Shown: piece by piece, positions 43,912 to 56,100 of the stretch | Position numbering within the stretch: position 1 is the first letter of the stretch | How the letters are laid out: each line of letters starts with the position of its first letter | Assembly: GCF_002775205.1 (NCBI RefSeq) | Contig: NC_036459.1 | Location: 5,959,466-6,023,465, forward strand | DNA: 64,000 nt | DNA from: Xiphophorus maculatus | Taxonomy: Eukaryota > Chordata > Actinopteri > Cyprinodontiformes > Poeciliidae | Reading direction: 5' to 3' | Notes under the pieces: model-generated | The model's database searches: none | Told to the model about the DNA's origin: nothing | Seen by the model: only the letters and a program-made list of their open reading frames with translations | Translations under genes and position numbers: made by a program

Positions 43912-44073
43912 ACTGAACGTTCTCTGCTACGGTTTGTTGTCCAAACTGCAGCTTCACTTCCGCCTGCTGCCGCTGCGTGACCGTCACGTGACCACTGACG
44001 CAGCGACTCACATGATCAAGCCTGCTGATCCGAACCGTCTCTCCGTGGTGCTACTGGACCAAAGCAGCTGGCT
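43912..44073. promoter_or_regulatory. Bidirectional LAMTOR4/ATP6V1F promoter with CLEAR site
   Basis: These 162 bp separate two divergent start codons and must hold both leaders and promoters. At 43983-43992 lies GTCACGTGAC, a perfect palindrome and the exact core CLEAR motif bound by TFEB, TFE3 and MITF. The rest is CG-rich. Both genes encode lysosomal mTORC1-pathway proteins, which are known CLEAR-network members as a class. Confidence 0.85.
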
Positions 44074-45462
44074 ATGGCGGGTCGAGGCAAACTGATCGCC
44101 GTGATCGGGGACGAAGACACGGTGACGGGCTTTCTGCTCGGTGGAATCGGGGAGCTGAACAAGAACCGAAAGCCGAACTTCCTGGTGGTGGAGAAGGACA
44201 CGAGCATCACGGAGATCGAGGAGACGTTCAAGTGAGGCCCGATACACTGTTATACTCACATCTACACACCGGAAACCTCTTATTTTAAATTTATACAAAA
44301 TTAAAATAGACCTCAGGTGTAATCAACAATAATCAGGCAACATTATTGATGAGAATATTAAATTTGTAAAATTCTGAATGGAATCTGGTGTGGCTTCTGG
44401 TTCGGGCCCACAAGCTCCTCCCCAACTCATACACTTCATGTTTAATGATTTTAGTTTCTGTAATCTGTTTTTTGGTGTATTTTGGAAGAGAGTCTATAAT
44501 TATATTAATCACGACACATAAATGAAAACTGTAAATTTAACCAAAATTTTAACATGTTTGTTATTTATACCAGACTCTCTTCAAAATGAAACGGTTTTTA
44601 AGATTAATTGAATGTTGATTGCATATAAAGCTTTATGTTCAATCAGAATGACCTCATTATATGTATTGATAGTATTGTAAATATTCGTCTGATATTGCAT
44701 TGTTCTGATTATATATTTTTTCATTTGGTTGGCAAAGTAAAATGATTTCCTAAGGATTTTGGTGCAACATGGGTATGGAATACCCACAGAGCCAAAAATA
44801 ACAGTGCAATGGAAGTATTTTATTAGTTCAATTATTTATTTTAAAAATTCAATGTACCTTATTATAGATTTAAAAGAATCTTGAATGTATTCCAACTTCC
44901 TGAGCAGATTCCTGTCTTTGATCCAATTCATGATTGTGAATCTGTTATTTTTGAGCAGATTACCTACTCTGAACTGATTCTTGAACAAATTCCTAATTCT
45001 GCATACAATCTTGAACAGATTCCCGACTCTGGTGTGAAATCTGATTCTGAATATTAGGAGGTTTTTTTATATTCTTGAACAAATGACTGATTCTTGAATG
45101 ATTCCTAATTCTGAACTTAGTCTTGAACAGATTCCTGACTTAAATCTGATTCTTGGCTCTGAACAGATTTCTACATTTGAACAGATTCATCGATCTGAAC
45201 GAGTTCCTGTTAAGATTCCCCTGTTATTTTAACTGTTTGGACATTTGTTTCCTCCTGCAGGAGCTTCCTGGCGCGGAACGACATCGCCATCATTCTGATC
45301 AACCAGTTCATCGCCGAGATGATCCGGCACGCCATCGACGCCCACATGCAGTCGATCCCGGCGGTGCTGGAGATCCCGTCCAAAGAGCATCCGTATGACG
45401 CGTCCAAGGACTCCATCCTGCGCCGGGCCAAGGGCATGTTTTCCGCAGAGGATTTCCGATAA
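44074..45462 (+). CDS. atp6v1f: V-type proton ATPase subunit F
   Basis: Central-stalk subunit F of the cytosolic V1 sector, needed to couple ATP hydrolysis to proton pumping into lysosomes and endosomes. Two exons, 44074-44231 and 45261-45462, give 360 nt, 119 residues, equal to the human length. Recognition segments: [55 protein letters not shown] and [21 protein letters not shown] polyadenylation signal AATAAA lies at 45664-45669. It shares a promoter region with LAMTOR4. Confidence 0.97.
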
Positions 45463-45805
45463 ACGGCTGATAAACGAGCTGAGTGTGTTGATCCGCTGGT
45501 TATTTACACGGCATGTCGTCTGAGATTTCCAGGAACTGGATGCTCAGTTTTCATGTGACTGAGTGTCGTCTTGTTTTTTTGTGTGTATTTCTGCAGTTGT
45601 TCTCCTCCCATCAGTGTTTGTGCAGATGTGTTAACTTATAAAATTGTAACAGATGTTGGAATTAATAAAATATATTTGTGATTGTGGAGTTCATTGTTTA
45701 TATTTAGTGAGAGAGAGAGGGTAACATATCAACTGGGTTTAAAAATTCTTTTCTACACAAACTCATTTATTTTAATTAGTACATATAATGTTATTATTAA
45801 CTCCT

Positions 45806-46320
45806 TTAAAGCTGCAGTATTTAACTTTTACAAAAATAAATTTTTGTCCATATTTGTTAAAACTGTCACCGTGTCAAGACAGTACGTTACGGGACAGATA
45901 ATCTGTGAAAGGTTCGGTCTCCTCCACCTCTTCTGTTATTTCTGTCTGAAGTAATGAACCGTTCTCAACCAGCAACAACCAATCAGAGCCAGAAGACGGG
46001 TCTTAGTGCTGTCAATCATTCTGATGTACTGGTGATAAAAATGTGCTAATTGTGGAGAAACAAGCCACTGTTACAGGAAAACCATTTATTCACTGCCTTT
46101 GGTAGCTATGCTAACTAACCTTAGCATTCACAGCAATCACTTAGAGTGATTAACAGCACTAAGACCTGCCTCCTGGCTCTGATTGGCTGTTTCTCCTTGG
46201 CACTGGGATTAGACAGAGGATATCTATTCACAGATAGTTTGTCTCGTACTGTCATTACATTCTGTCAGTTTTAACAAATATGTGAAAAACATGTTTTATA
46301 AAAGTACATATTCAACTTTT
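45806..46320. mobile_element. Palindromic MITE downstream of ATP6V1F
   Basis: It starts TTAAAGCTGCAGTATTTAAC and holds CCAATCAGAGCCAGAAGACG near 45977 and its approximate complement GACCTGCCTCCTGGCTCTGA near 46163, so the two halves oppose each other. The right end TATTCAACTTTT is decayed. Same family as 40432-40869. Confidence 0.75.
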
Positions 46321-47515
46321 GAGATCGGACTATGTAGTTGTATCCAAATCAAGATCTGGACTTTGACTGGGTCATTGGAACACTTTGATTATTTTAGTTT
46401 TTTTTAGATCATTGTCTTATAACTCCTTTAAAAAAAAACAATTCAGAATTGACCTCAGATTAAAGTCTAAAATACCTGTAATGTCCAAATCATAAATCCT
46501 CCACCACTGTGCTTAACAATTAAGGTTTTCTCCAAAAGGATTTGTGATTTATGTGGATATAATCTTCAAAAAGTAATGCTGAAGTACTCTTTTTAGTGTG
46601 TAGACACTTTTTTCACCACTCTTAACAAGGTTTGTTAAAAAAAAAATTAATGGTCTTGTTTGTAGATACTCTTACCCTGGGGTGAATTTGCTGGGGAAAT
46701 TACTTTTCCTTCATTAATTCTTTCGAAATAGTAATGAATGAAGCAGGATCAGATCCAGACGAGATTAAAACAAGTACTGAGAACACCAACACAGAGGAAC
46801 GTCATCATTAAGCTTCTGTCCTTCTGCTGAAGTTCAGAAAAACATGAGCTGACCCTCAATGGAGGACAGAAAACACTGATGCTGAAGTGTTGTGCAACCC
46901 CAGGATCTGCAGGCCAGTAGAGACCAAACAGGAACTATTTCTTTTTAAAGTTTTATCACAATATCAGAAAGTGCAAACTGTTCTCAACCAGAGATAATGC
47001 ACTCAATTAATTTCTCTTTGGGAATCAGTAAAATATCTTCTATTACAGTATTTGTAACAGGGTTTTATTTTAACAGTATTACAGATGTGAGGCTTGTCAA
47101 AATTTGTTAATTTATTCTTTGAATACATTTTTTTAGTCAACAAGTTGTTTCTTCAGACTTTTATCGGTGTTTTAAGTTCTGTTACGCTGCTCTTGACAGT
47201 TGGTGGTTACCATAGCAACCAATAACTGCAGGTTCCTCCCCCTTTTTTCTGTTGCCGTTGGTAACACTAACAGCTGTGTGCTTTCTTTGGAAATGTTATA
47301 TTTTCACACATATTTTAGACAAATTCAGTCAGATACAGTGTTACATTAGTAATTTTGCTGTGTTTTCTATATGTTTTTAACTGCTGTCATTATTAATGTT
47401 GTCCATTTTAGCTATGTTTAATTTTACTGCTAACTGCTGCTGCTAACTGCTGCTGCTAACTGCTGCTGCTAACTGCTCATTGGGAGTTGTTCCTTTGTAG
47501 TTTGCTTTATCTTTG
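46321..47515. other. Gene-free interval with transposon remnant and minisatellite
   Basis: From about 46350 to 46720 there is a decayed DNA-transposon-like stretch (TCAAGATCTGGACTTTGACT, then CCACCACTGTGCTTAACAAT). A short minisatellite of CTGCTGCTAACTG units lies at 47424-47478. No gene recognised. Confidence 0.5.
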
Positions 47516-47523
47516 AATTTTAC

Positions 47524-48434
47524 CAGTGACGTGCGGTCAGGGGAGGCAGGTGAGGCAGTGCCTCACCAGCCATCATGGAAAGAAAGAAAATATATAATCA
47601 TAAAGTAATTTAAATTGTTATATTCATCCCGTGGTTTGTACTAAAAAATATTTATTTTTCATGTAGCTTCACCAATTTCGATTTTTATTTGTTCAAAATC
47701 GCTGAATTTTCTTATTTTCCCATTCAAAAGCTTGGAAGCGATGCCGGTGAGGCAGCAGCGAGCTCTGCCTCACCTTGGATTGCGCAACCCCTGGCTCTGC
47801 GCTGGCTACTAAGCGGAGAGAGCATGTTGCTGTACGGCGTCAATAAAATGGTTTAAACAAATTTAATATGTGAACTTATTTCCAATAATTTAGCTTATGT
47901 ATATAATGTACAGTGCGTTTTGTCACCAACTGTGTTTGTGTAACGTGTTTCGTGTAATGAGCGATTATAAACGGCAGAGAACAGGTTCGAGGTGAGGCAG
48001 GCAGTTCTCTTGCCTCATGGCAGGGGGCGCTCAAGATCCCAGACGTTCGTCTTGTTCACTCCTCAACTGCCGAGTAAGTGACAGCGAGCTAGGCTAAACG
48101 ATTCGGGAAGCAAGTCAAGTGCAGCGATAGATTATAATAGAGATAGTGATTTTTTTCCTCTCGCTTATCCCGACTTTCGACATGGATGACTACATTACAA
48201 CACTAAAAAAGTTTTCTCAAGTGGACTTTCAATCGAAGCAGGTAAGACAGTAATAACATTTATTTTGTTTTGTTTTTTAAGGAAATGTGTGTTTTGTGAG
48301 CTACAGTTTGTATGTGTAAGAATGCAGAAGTGAAACATAACCTGTAAACTGCTGTCAATCTATGCATCTATTTGCAAATCTGATTCTGATGACATCAGTG
48401 CCTCACCAGCTATGAACCTCACCGCACGTCACTG
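47524..48434 (+). mobile_element. hAT-type element, copy 2, with transposase start exon
   Basis: The inverted ends CAGTGACGTGCGGT / ACCGCACGTCACTG are flanked by a perfect 8-bp duplication AATTTTAC at 47516-47523 and 48435-48442. It is about 160 bp longer than copy 1 (13972-14722) and in the opposite orientation. The extra part contains a short transposase-like exon at 48182-48241. Eight-bp duplications in both copies support the hAT superfamily. Confidence 0.9.
48182..48241 (+). pseudogene. First exon of a hAT (ZMYM1-like) transposase
   Basis: ATG opens exactly 20 codons reading MDDYITTLKKFSQVDFQSKQ and ends at a good donor (CAG followed by GTAAGAC). Fish proteins annotated as zinc finger MYM-type protein 1-like, which derive from hAT transposases, start this way. 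No downstream transposase exons remain in the element, so this is a relic of the autonomous parent. Confidence 0.65.
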
Positions 48435-48734
48435 AATTTTACACGTGTGATTTTATTTCCTATACTAAAATATATTGTTAGTTATGTTAAAGGTGAGATT
48501 AGTTATGTAGATTAATGATATACATTAAGTTTGATCACAATCAGCCCTTTTCTCTGTTGCTGTGTGTAATTGTGGGGCTGAAGCTGCTGGACTGATGTTA
48601 ACCACCAATTTAATTTCGTCTTTTGTTAGAATGAATACAGTGAACCTTGTGAAGTCAACCTACTGGACCTGAGCCGAACATTGAGGGGTTACAAATGAAC
48701 AGCACAAAACTGACCTCAGATCAGATGGAGGGAG

Positions 48735-48740
48735 TATAAA
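48735..48740 (+). promoter_or_regulatory. TATA box of the unknown secreted-protein gene
   Basis: TATAAA sits 50 bp upstream of the ATG at 48790, in a block also conserved in the second copy (TATAAA at 63145-63150, 50 bp before its ATG). The spacing leaves a leader of about 20-30 bp. Confidence 0.75.
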
Positions 48741-48789
48741 TCCCTTCAGTTGGCCGGAGCTGCATCAGAGTGCCGCTCTGCTTCCCACC

Positions 48790-51415
48790 ATGATGCTGTT
48801 ACTCATGATGATGACGACGATGATGGCTACTTCTACATCCGCTGGCCCTCTTCCTGCTCCACCTGAGCACTTGAGGTGAGATTTAACCTCAAGCAACCTC
48901 AGTTTCTCTGGAGTTCTGCTGCTCTGACAGACGAGACGAGGCTTTTTTTGTTGTTTTCTGTCTGCAGTGAATCCAAACTGATGGAGGACGACAGGAACTC
49001 CACTGAGATTCCTCACCGATCCCAAAATGAAACAAGCTTCCCCAGGTGAGTCATGTCGACGTTATGGAGGTTTTCATCATTGTAATAAAAGCACTTAACT
49101 AAAGTTAAGTTTTAGCTAAAACAACAACAGTTGTATTTTATCTAGGTCTATATTTTGGAACGAGAACAGTGCCCTGAGGTACTCAACATTTGGTCTTTAT
49201 TAGTTTAGATGTATGATTACTAAATAACAGAATCTAGCTTATCAATCCTCACAGTCAGGATAGATTTTTAAAAATTATTACCAGCATCGCCTAGATTGTG
49301 AATAAAAGTGGCACAAGAATGAAGCCTTGAGGAACACCATATAGAATAGATCTTGAGTAAAATATGTACAAAATGCCTGAGTTATGCTCTAAAGACACGC
49401 TCAGGTTTGATATTTATGAAAACAAATGACATTTTCTATTGTTTATCCTTGATAAATGTAGTCAGTCATTTTTTCTGGTTATAGTTTTTTTCTGATTTAT
49501 TTAATTAATTGCTTCTTATAATTATTTGATAATGAAATATTTCCATTTTAGTTTATATTGGTATAATTTTAAAATGTAACATTCCTCATGTCTAGCTCAT
49601 GTGGTTTATTCCAGTGTACATTGAAAAATGTTATTACATTTAAATATAATTTATTTTTATTAGTTCTTTAGCCCCTTCTTTAATTTTGTAGTTAAAATAA
49701 TATTTTTTATTTTATTGATGTTTACAATTTTATTACATTTTAGTTTTATTTAGATTTGATCTAATTTGTTTCATTTGAGTTTTTCTTATTTTCATATTCT
49801 TATATGAATGTCTTTTTTTTCAAATCTACAGTTTTTTGTTTTATTTTGTTTATTCTTTTATCCATTTTGTTTTTGTAATTATTCCTTTCAAACTATTTGT
49901 ATTGTTTTAATGTGAGTGGAGTATTATGATATTTTACTATATTTTAGTTAGGCTGAAACTTATTTTATTTGTTTTATTTGGGTTTTTATTTCTTCTGTTT
50001 ATCTATTTTATTTTTGTTGCTAATTTTTCATTTTCTGATCGTATTTTTCTCTCGTTACGTTAATTGTTTTATTGATATTTTCTGATATGTGATATTTTTT
50101 ATTTGATATTTTTATTTGATAATTTTGTCCTTATAATTTTGTATGTGTTTTATTTTAAAAAATATAGTTTTATTTAATTTCATGTTTTCTAACATTTTAA
50201 CAGGTGCAGATACCATTATGATATGTACAATAGGTTGTTGTGATGTAAGCTTCTCCTCCTCGTTGGTTTCACTGTGTTTTTGTACGAACTTGTTGTGGTT
50301 CTGCTTTCGTCTTTCAGTTTTGACTCTCCTGTCAACATTAATGGGACAGAGAATAGAAAGTAAGTTCCTGGTCATCTAAATTTTATAAAAGAGACCTACA
50401 GGAGAAAATACTGTTGTTTAATTCAGTTTGCTAATTGATCTGTGTTCTTGTCATGAACAGGAAACCCTTCATGTGAGTAAACTCTGCTGTAAATCCTCAA
50501 CTCCAGCTCCACGTCCATCCACTTTCACACTGCTCTGTGTTTGTCTTCCAGGTTGGTTCTCCCTCAGGACCAACTGTAAGAATCATATTCAACATTCAGA
50601 ATCTGCTCAGATTCTTGCCTGTGTTGTTCTCAGACAGATGTGAAACCAGATGTTTGTCTATGTGTCTTTCAGGGAACCTGGCAAGGAGTACGTATTACTG
50701 ATAATCTCATTGGCTGAAAGGGATAGTCACTGGGTGAAGGGAAAACTCATAAGTTTAACTTTCAAAACACCGTAACTGTTTCAGGGAGTTAATACCCCTA
50801 TATACATATATATGATCAAAATGTGATCTACTGTTTACTATATTAGCCGGAGCTAACACTGTTAGCAGTAATGGCTGTTTAAAAGGCCAATGAAGCATCT
50901 TTAAGTTTGTGTAATATATTTGAGAAAATGTTTTGATTCCGATGCTAACCATAAACAGCTTGATTTAGAAACTGCAGCTCTTTGCAATATTTAAATAAAT
51001 AAATAAAAAAGTAATTGGTGAACTACATTGCGAGTATTTTCTGCCTTTGTTCAGATTGTGATTGGTTTTCTGACATGATTTATATCATTTTCATATACAT
51101 TTGAATAGATTTTGAAAATAGGAGAGGATTTATTGAGTTGATTAATCAGGATTATCTTAAATCACACAACTAGAAGATAACCTGACATAAGGAACTTGCT
51201 TCTGATTAAAGTTTCTTTGAATTTACATAGCATATATTTGTTTGTACAGAGAATAACACTGATTCTGGATGTGTTCTTCTTTCAGGATCTCTTTTCAGAA
51301 AATAAAATGTCCCATCAGCCTTTGCCATACAGCGAGACTCGGTGAAGATCTTCAGTCTGGAGGAGATGAAACTGCTGGAGGGTCTGTCCATGATCCTTAC
51401 GGACCTGGGAAGTGA
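48790..51415 (+). CDS. Unrecognised secreted protein with five microexons
   Basis: I do not recognise this gene. Proposed exons: 48790-48875, 48968-49045, 50204-50233, 50318-50359, 50461-50472, 50552-50575, 50683-50697, 51286-51415; 417 nt, 138 residues. All introns are GT-AG with clear pyrimidine tracts and all are phase 2. The five middle exons are 30, 42, 12, 24 and 15 nt, each a multiple of three. The start (MMLLLMMMTTMMATSTSAG) is a plausible signal peptide. Exon 2 has two N-glycosylation sites (NST, NET) and exon 4 one (NGT). The last exon gives a C-x4-C pair at residues 104 and 109 and ends PYGPGK. A TATA box lies 50 bp upstream and AATAAA at 51544-51549. Exons 1 and 2 are strongly supported by a second copy at 63200-63472; exons 3-8 rest on splice signals and phase only. 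The last exon is also open in another plus frame and on the minus strand. Confidence 0.55.
49046..50203 (+). other. T-rich intron 2 of the secreted-protein gene
   Basis: The first 220 bp are shared with the second gene copy after 63473 (GAGAACAGTGCC, GAGGTACTCAACATTTG, TCTTTATTAGTTTA). The rest is T-rich low-complexity sequence with no exon seen. Confidence 0.6.
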
Positions 51416-52660
51416 CATCACAAACTCGCCCACTTCTACCTGACCAGACACAGAAAGACGTTATAAAATCACCTTTGATCTTTTTTCTTTGCTCTTTAAT
51501 CATTTTGGGTTTAAAACCATAAATATTTACTGGAAATCTTTACAATAAACCATTTGTCTGATCTTATGATCCCATTTTACCCTGAAAAACTGTTGCATCT
51601 GTCAAGGTTTTACATAATGCACAGTAAAATAAGCAATAAATTCAAGTTGTACGTTTCATAATCACTATACCCAAGAAATAAACTGCAGCGTCCATCAACT
51701 ACTAAATATGATTATTTACTTTATATTTGTTCTATTTACCAGCTTCATGAGATGTATTATAGAAAACCAAATCAACAAACCCATTACAGAAAAACAGAAA
51801 CGTGTCACTTGGTGGGTTTAATCAGTTATTCAAAGACAAAAATATATTTACTTAATTGAATGAGTCTGACACAAATAGCACAACAAGATTCTCTTTGTTT
51901 ATAGATGCTGAGTTAAAGCGCTTTTAAAAGTTATTTTCTTCTGGAGCCTGATTTTAAATAAATTATGTCGCCGTCTGGTGGCGGAATAAAGAAGCTCACT
52001 CTCAGTGAGTCTTAAAATACAAAACACAGCCGCGGTGGATGGAGGAAAACTCAGCCTGTGTTTGGATGTACTCACCACTTGCTAGTTGGCTTTCAAAACC
52101 CGATCCGGAGAAGAATGGACCTTACCAGAGGGGCCGCTTTTCATTGGCTGATGCCCATTCTACGTGGTCACGTGCGTGGCCGTCTCACAAACACACTTAG
52201 CTTCCCGTTCGCTAAGTACAGCATAACGGCAGAACTGATACAACTTCTACACCTTGAAGCCTGTCTGCTACACAGTCTTACGTAGCTAAACAGATCAATA
52301 TGCAATGTGTCTGTATCTGACATACACTAAAGATTTTATTTTAGCAGAAAAGGCTTTGGACTAAACTGTTACTCGTGTTAGCCACGTTAGCACCAAGTAC
52401 AGCTAGTCAATCAACCGTCGCTGTGTTCAGGGAAGCGCTGATTAATAATCGAGAAATAAATATCAAGCCTGGAAACTTGATATCGTAACGGACTGAATGT
52501 TATGTTTTTAACGTAATCTTTGCTCGTCTTGCGGGGCGCAGGCGGTTGCCACGGTAACAGGTGTGCTTAAACTACAAAGAGACAGAGAGAGTAAAAAGGT
52601 AGGAGTGGTTTTGAGTTGATCACCTGCTAATCAACCGCTGCTGTGTTAGCCATTTATTGG
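51416..52660. other. 3' end of the secreted-protein gene and an orphan promoter-like zone
   Basis: After the AATAAA at 51544 the DNA is AT-rich to about 51950. From about 52020 to 52600 it is CG-richer. Minus-strand CCAAT boxes (ATTGG on the plus strand at about 52143), a GTCACGTG E-box at 52167-52174 and a good minus-strand donor (AAGTG followed by GTGAGTAC at 52075) suggest a minus-strand promoter with a noncoding first exon. No convincing following gene was found. Confidence 0.4.
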
Positions 52661-52663
52661 TGA

Positions 52664-52800
52664 CAATTTTTAGAGTCAGATATAAAGACTGTAATGGATG
52701 TTGGACTGAATGGGGGAAGCCGGAGAACCCGGAGGGAACCCATGCATACACGGGGAAACTCTGCCACCGTGCAGCCCACGCTTTTTTATATATGTTGCCT
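52664..52800. repeat. Dispersed repeat, copy 1 (left of Rex3)
   Basis: The block AGAGTCAGATATAAAGACTG, then GAATGGGGGAAGCCGGAG and AACCCATGCATACACGGGGA recurs at 56403-56485 (shorter) and 56672-56810 (full, including the lead-in). The copies flank the Rex3 insertion. The element family was not determined. Confidence 0.75.
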
Positions 52801-52996
52801 CACATTATTACTGGTTCATGTTATGTTTATTTATGTGAAGCATCCCTGTCATGTTTGGTGGTGTAGTGGAGCCAACTGCAGCACTGAGAACAATTCATTC
52901 AGCAGGTCATGTTTTCATCATTAGCTGTAAGTGGAAAATCGTCAGAATTTCTCTGAAATGTCTTGTATTCAATTCCTCTCAAGGCCATCACGTTTT

Positions 52997-53145
<149 letters not shown>

Positions 53146-56100
53146 ATCCATCCATCCATCTTCTTCCGCTTATCCGAGGTCGGGTCGCGGGGGTAGCAGC
53201 TTCAGAAGGGAGGCCCAGACTTCCCTCTCCCCGGCCACTTCTTCTAGCTCTTCCGGGGGAATCCCGAGGCGTTCCCAGGCCAGCCGAGAGACATAGTCCC
53301 TCCAGCGTGTCCTGGGTCTTCCCCGGGGCCTCCTCCCGGTGGGACGTGCCCGGAACACCTCACCAGGGAGGCGTCCAGGAGGCATCCTGACCAGATGTCC
53401 GAGCCACCTCAACTGGCTCCTCTCGATGTGAAGGAGCAGCGGCTCTACTCTGAGTCCCTCCCGGATGACTGAGCTTCTCACCCTATCTCTAAGGGAGAGC
53501 CCAGCCACCCTACGGAGAAAACCCATTTCGGCCGCTTGTATCCGCGATCTCGTTCTTTCGGTCATGACCCAAAGCTCATGACCATAGATGAGGGTGGGAA
53601 CGTAGATCGACCGGTAAATCGAGAGCTTCGCTTTTTGGCTCAGCTCTCTCTTCACCACGACGGACCGGTACAGCGCCCGCTTGACAGCAGACGCTGCGCC
53701 AATCCGCCTGTCGATCTCCCGCTCCCTTCTTCCCTCATTCATGAACAAGATCCCGAGATACTTGAACTCCTCCACTTGGGGCAGGACACCCCCCTTGACC
53801 CGGAGAAGGCACTCTACCCTTTTCCGGCTCAAGACCATGGCCTCGGATTTGGAGGCACTGATCCCCATCCCGGCCGCTTCACACTCGGCTGCGAACCGCT
53901 CCAGCGAGAGCTGCAGATCCTGACCTGATGAGGCCAGTAGGACCACATCGTCTGCAAAAAGCAGAGACGAGATCCTAAGGCCACCAAATCGGATCCCCTC
54001 AACACCTTGGCTGCGCCTAGAAATTCTGTCCATGAAAGTAATGAACAGAATCGGTGACAAAGGGCAGCCCTGGCGGAGTCCAACTCTCACCGGAAACGAG
54101 CCCGACTTACTGCCGGCAATGCGGACCAGACTCTGACACCGGTCATACAGGGACCTGACAGCCCGTATCAAAGGGCCCGGTACCCCATACTCCCGGAGAA
54201 CCCCCCACAGGGCTCCCCGAGGGACACGGTCGAACGCCTTCTCCAAGTCCACAAAACACATGTAGACTGGTTGGGCGAACTCCCATGCACCCTCCAGGAC
54301 CCTGCCGAGGGTGTAGAGCTGGTCCAGTGTTCCACGACCAGGACGAAAACCACACTGCTCTTCCTGGATCCGAGGTTCGACTATCCGACGGACCCTCCTC
54401 TCCAGGACCCCTGAATAGACCTTGCCAGGGAGGCTTAAGAGTGTGACCCCTCTATAATTGGAGCACACCCTCCGGTCCCCCTTTTTGAACAGGGGGACCA
54501 CCACCCCGGTCTGCCAGTCCAGGGGAACTGCCCCCGATGTCAATGCGATATTGCAGAGTCGCGTCAGCCAACACAACCCTACAACATCCAGAGCCTTAAG
54601 GAACTCCGGGCGGATCTCATCCACCCCCGGGGCCTTGCCACCGAGGAGCTTCTCAACCACCTCGGCGACCTCGTCCCCAGAGATTGGGGAGCCCAACCCA
54701 GAGTCCCCTGGCTCAGCTTCTTCAATAGAAGGGATGTTGATGGGATTGAGGAGGTCTTCGAAGTACTCTGCCCACCGGCCCACAACGTCCCGAGTAGAGG
54801 TCAGCAGCACACCATCCCCACTATAAACAGTGTTGGTGCCGCACCGCTTCCCCCCCCTGAGACGCCTGATGGTGGACCAGAATCGCTTCGAAGCCATACG
54901 GAAGTCTTTCTCCATGGCCCCTCCAAACTCCTCCCACGCCCGAGTTTTTGCCTCAGCAACCACCTGAGCCGCATGCCGCTTCGCCTGCCGGTACCCATCA
55001 GTTGCTTCCGGAGTCCCACAGGCCAAAAAGGCCCGGTAGGACTCTTTCTTCAGCCTGACGGCATCCCTCACCGAAGGTGTCCACCAACGGGTACGAGGGT
55101 TGCCGCCGCGACAGGCACCGACAACCTTGCGGCCACAGCTCCGACCGGCCGCCTCGACAATGGAGGCACGGAACACAGTCCACTCAGACTCCATGTCCCC
55201 CACCTCCCCCGGGACATGTTCAAAGTTTTGCCGGAGATGGGAGTTAAAGCTCCGTCTCACAGGGGATTCCGCCAGACGTTCCCAGCAGACCCTCACAACA
55301 CATTTGGGCCTGCCAGGTCTGACCGGCTTCCTCCCCCACCACCGGAGCCAACTCACCACCAGGTAGTGGTCAGTGGACAGCTCCGCACCTCTCTTCACCC
55401 GAGTGTCCAAGACATACGGCCGCAGATCCGATGAAACGACGACAAAGTTGATCTTCGAACTGCAGCCTAGGGTGTCCTGGTGCCAAGTGCACATATGAAC
55501 ACCCTTATGCCCGAACATGGTGTTCGATATGGACAATCCATGACGAGCACAGAAGTCCAACAACAGAACGCCATTCGAGTTCAGATCGGGGGGGCCGTTT
55601 CTCCCAACCACGCCCCTCCAGGTCTCACTGTCATTGCCCACGTGAGCGTTGAAGTCCCCCAGTAGAACAAGGGAGTCCCCAGGAGGAGCACTCTCCAGTA
55701 CCCCCTCTAAGGACTCCAAAAAGGGTGGGTAATCTGAACTGTCGTTCGGCCCGTAAGCACAAACTACAGTCAGGACCCGTCCCCCCACCCGTAGGCGGAG
55801 GGAGGCTACCCTCTCGTTCACCGGAGTAAACCCCAACGTACAGGCGCCGAGATGGGGAGCAACAAGTATGCCCACTCCTGCCCGACGCCTCTCACCTTGG
55901 GCAACTCCAGAGTGGAAGTATGTCCAGCCCCTCTCAAGGAGGCTGGTTCCAGAACCAGAGCCGTGCGTCGAGGTGAGACCGACTATTTCTAGCCAGAACC
56001 TCTCGACCTCACACACTAGCTCCGGCTCCTTCCCCACCAGAGAGGTGACATTCCACGTCCCATCCGAAGACCCCAATGACGGACAAAAACATTGGACTTG

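Noticed and set aside
48790-51415. Microexon gene as leptin
   Set aside because: Leptin lies in the human 7q32 region, but fish leptin is a simple two-exon coding gene of a different pattern; nothing in the exons fits it.
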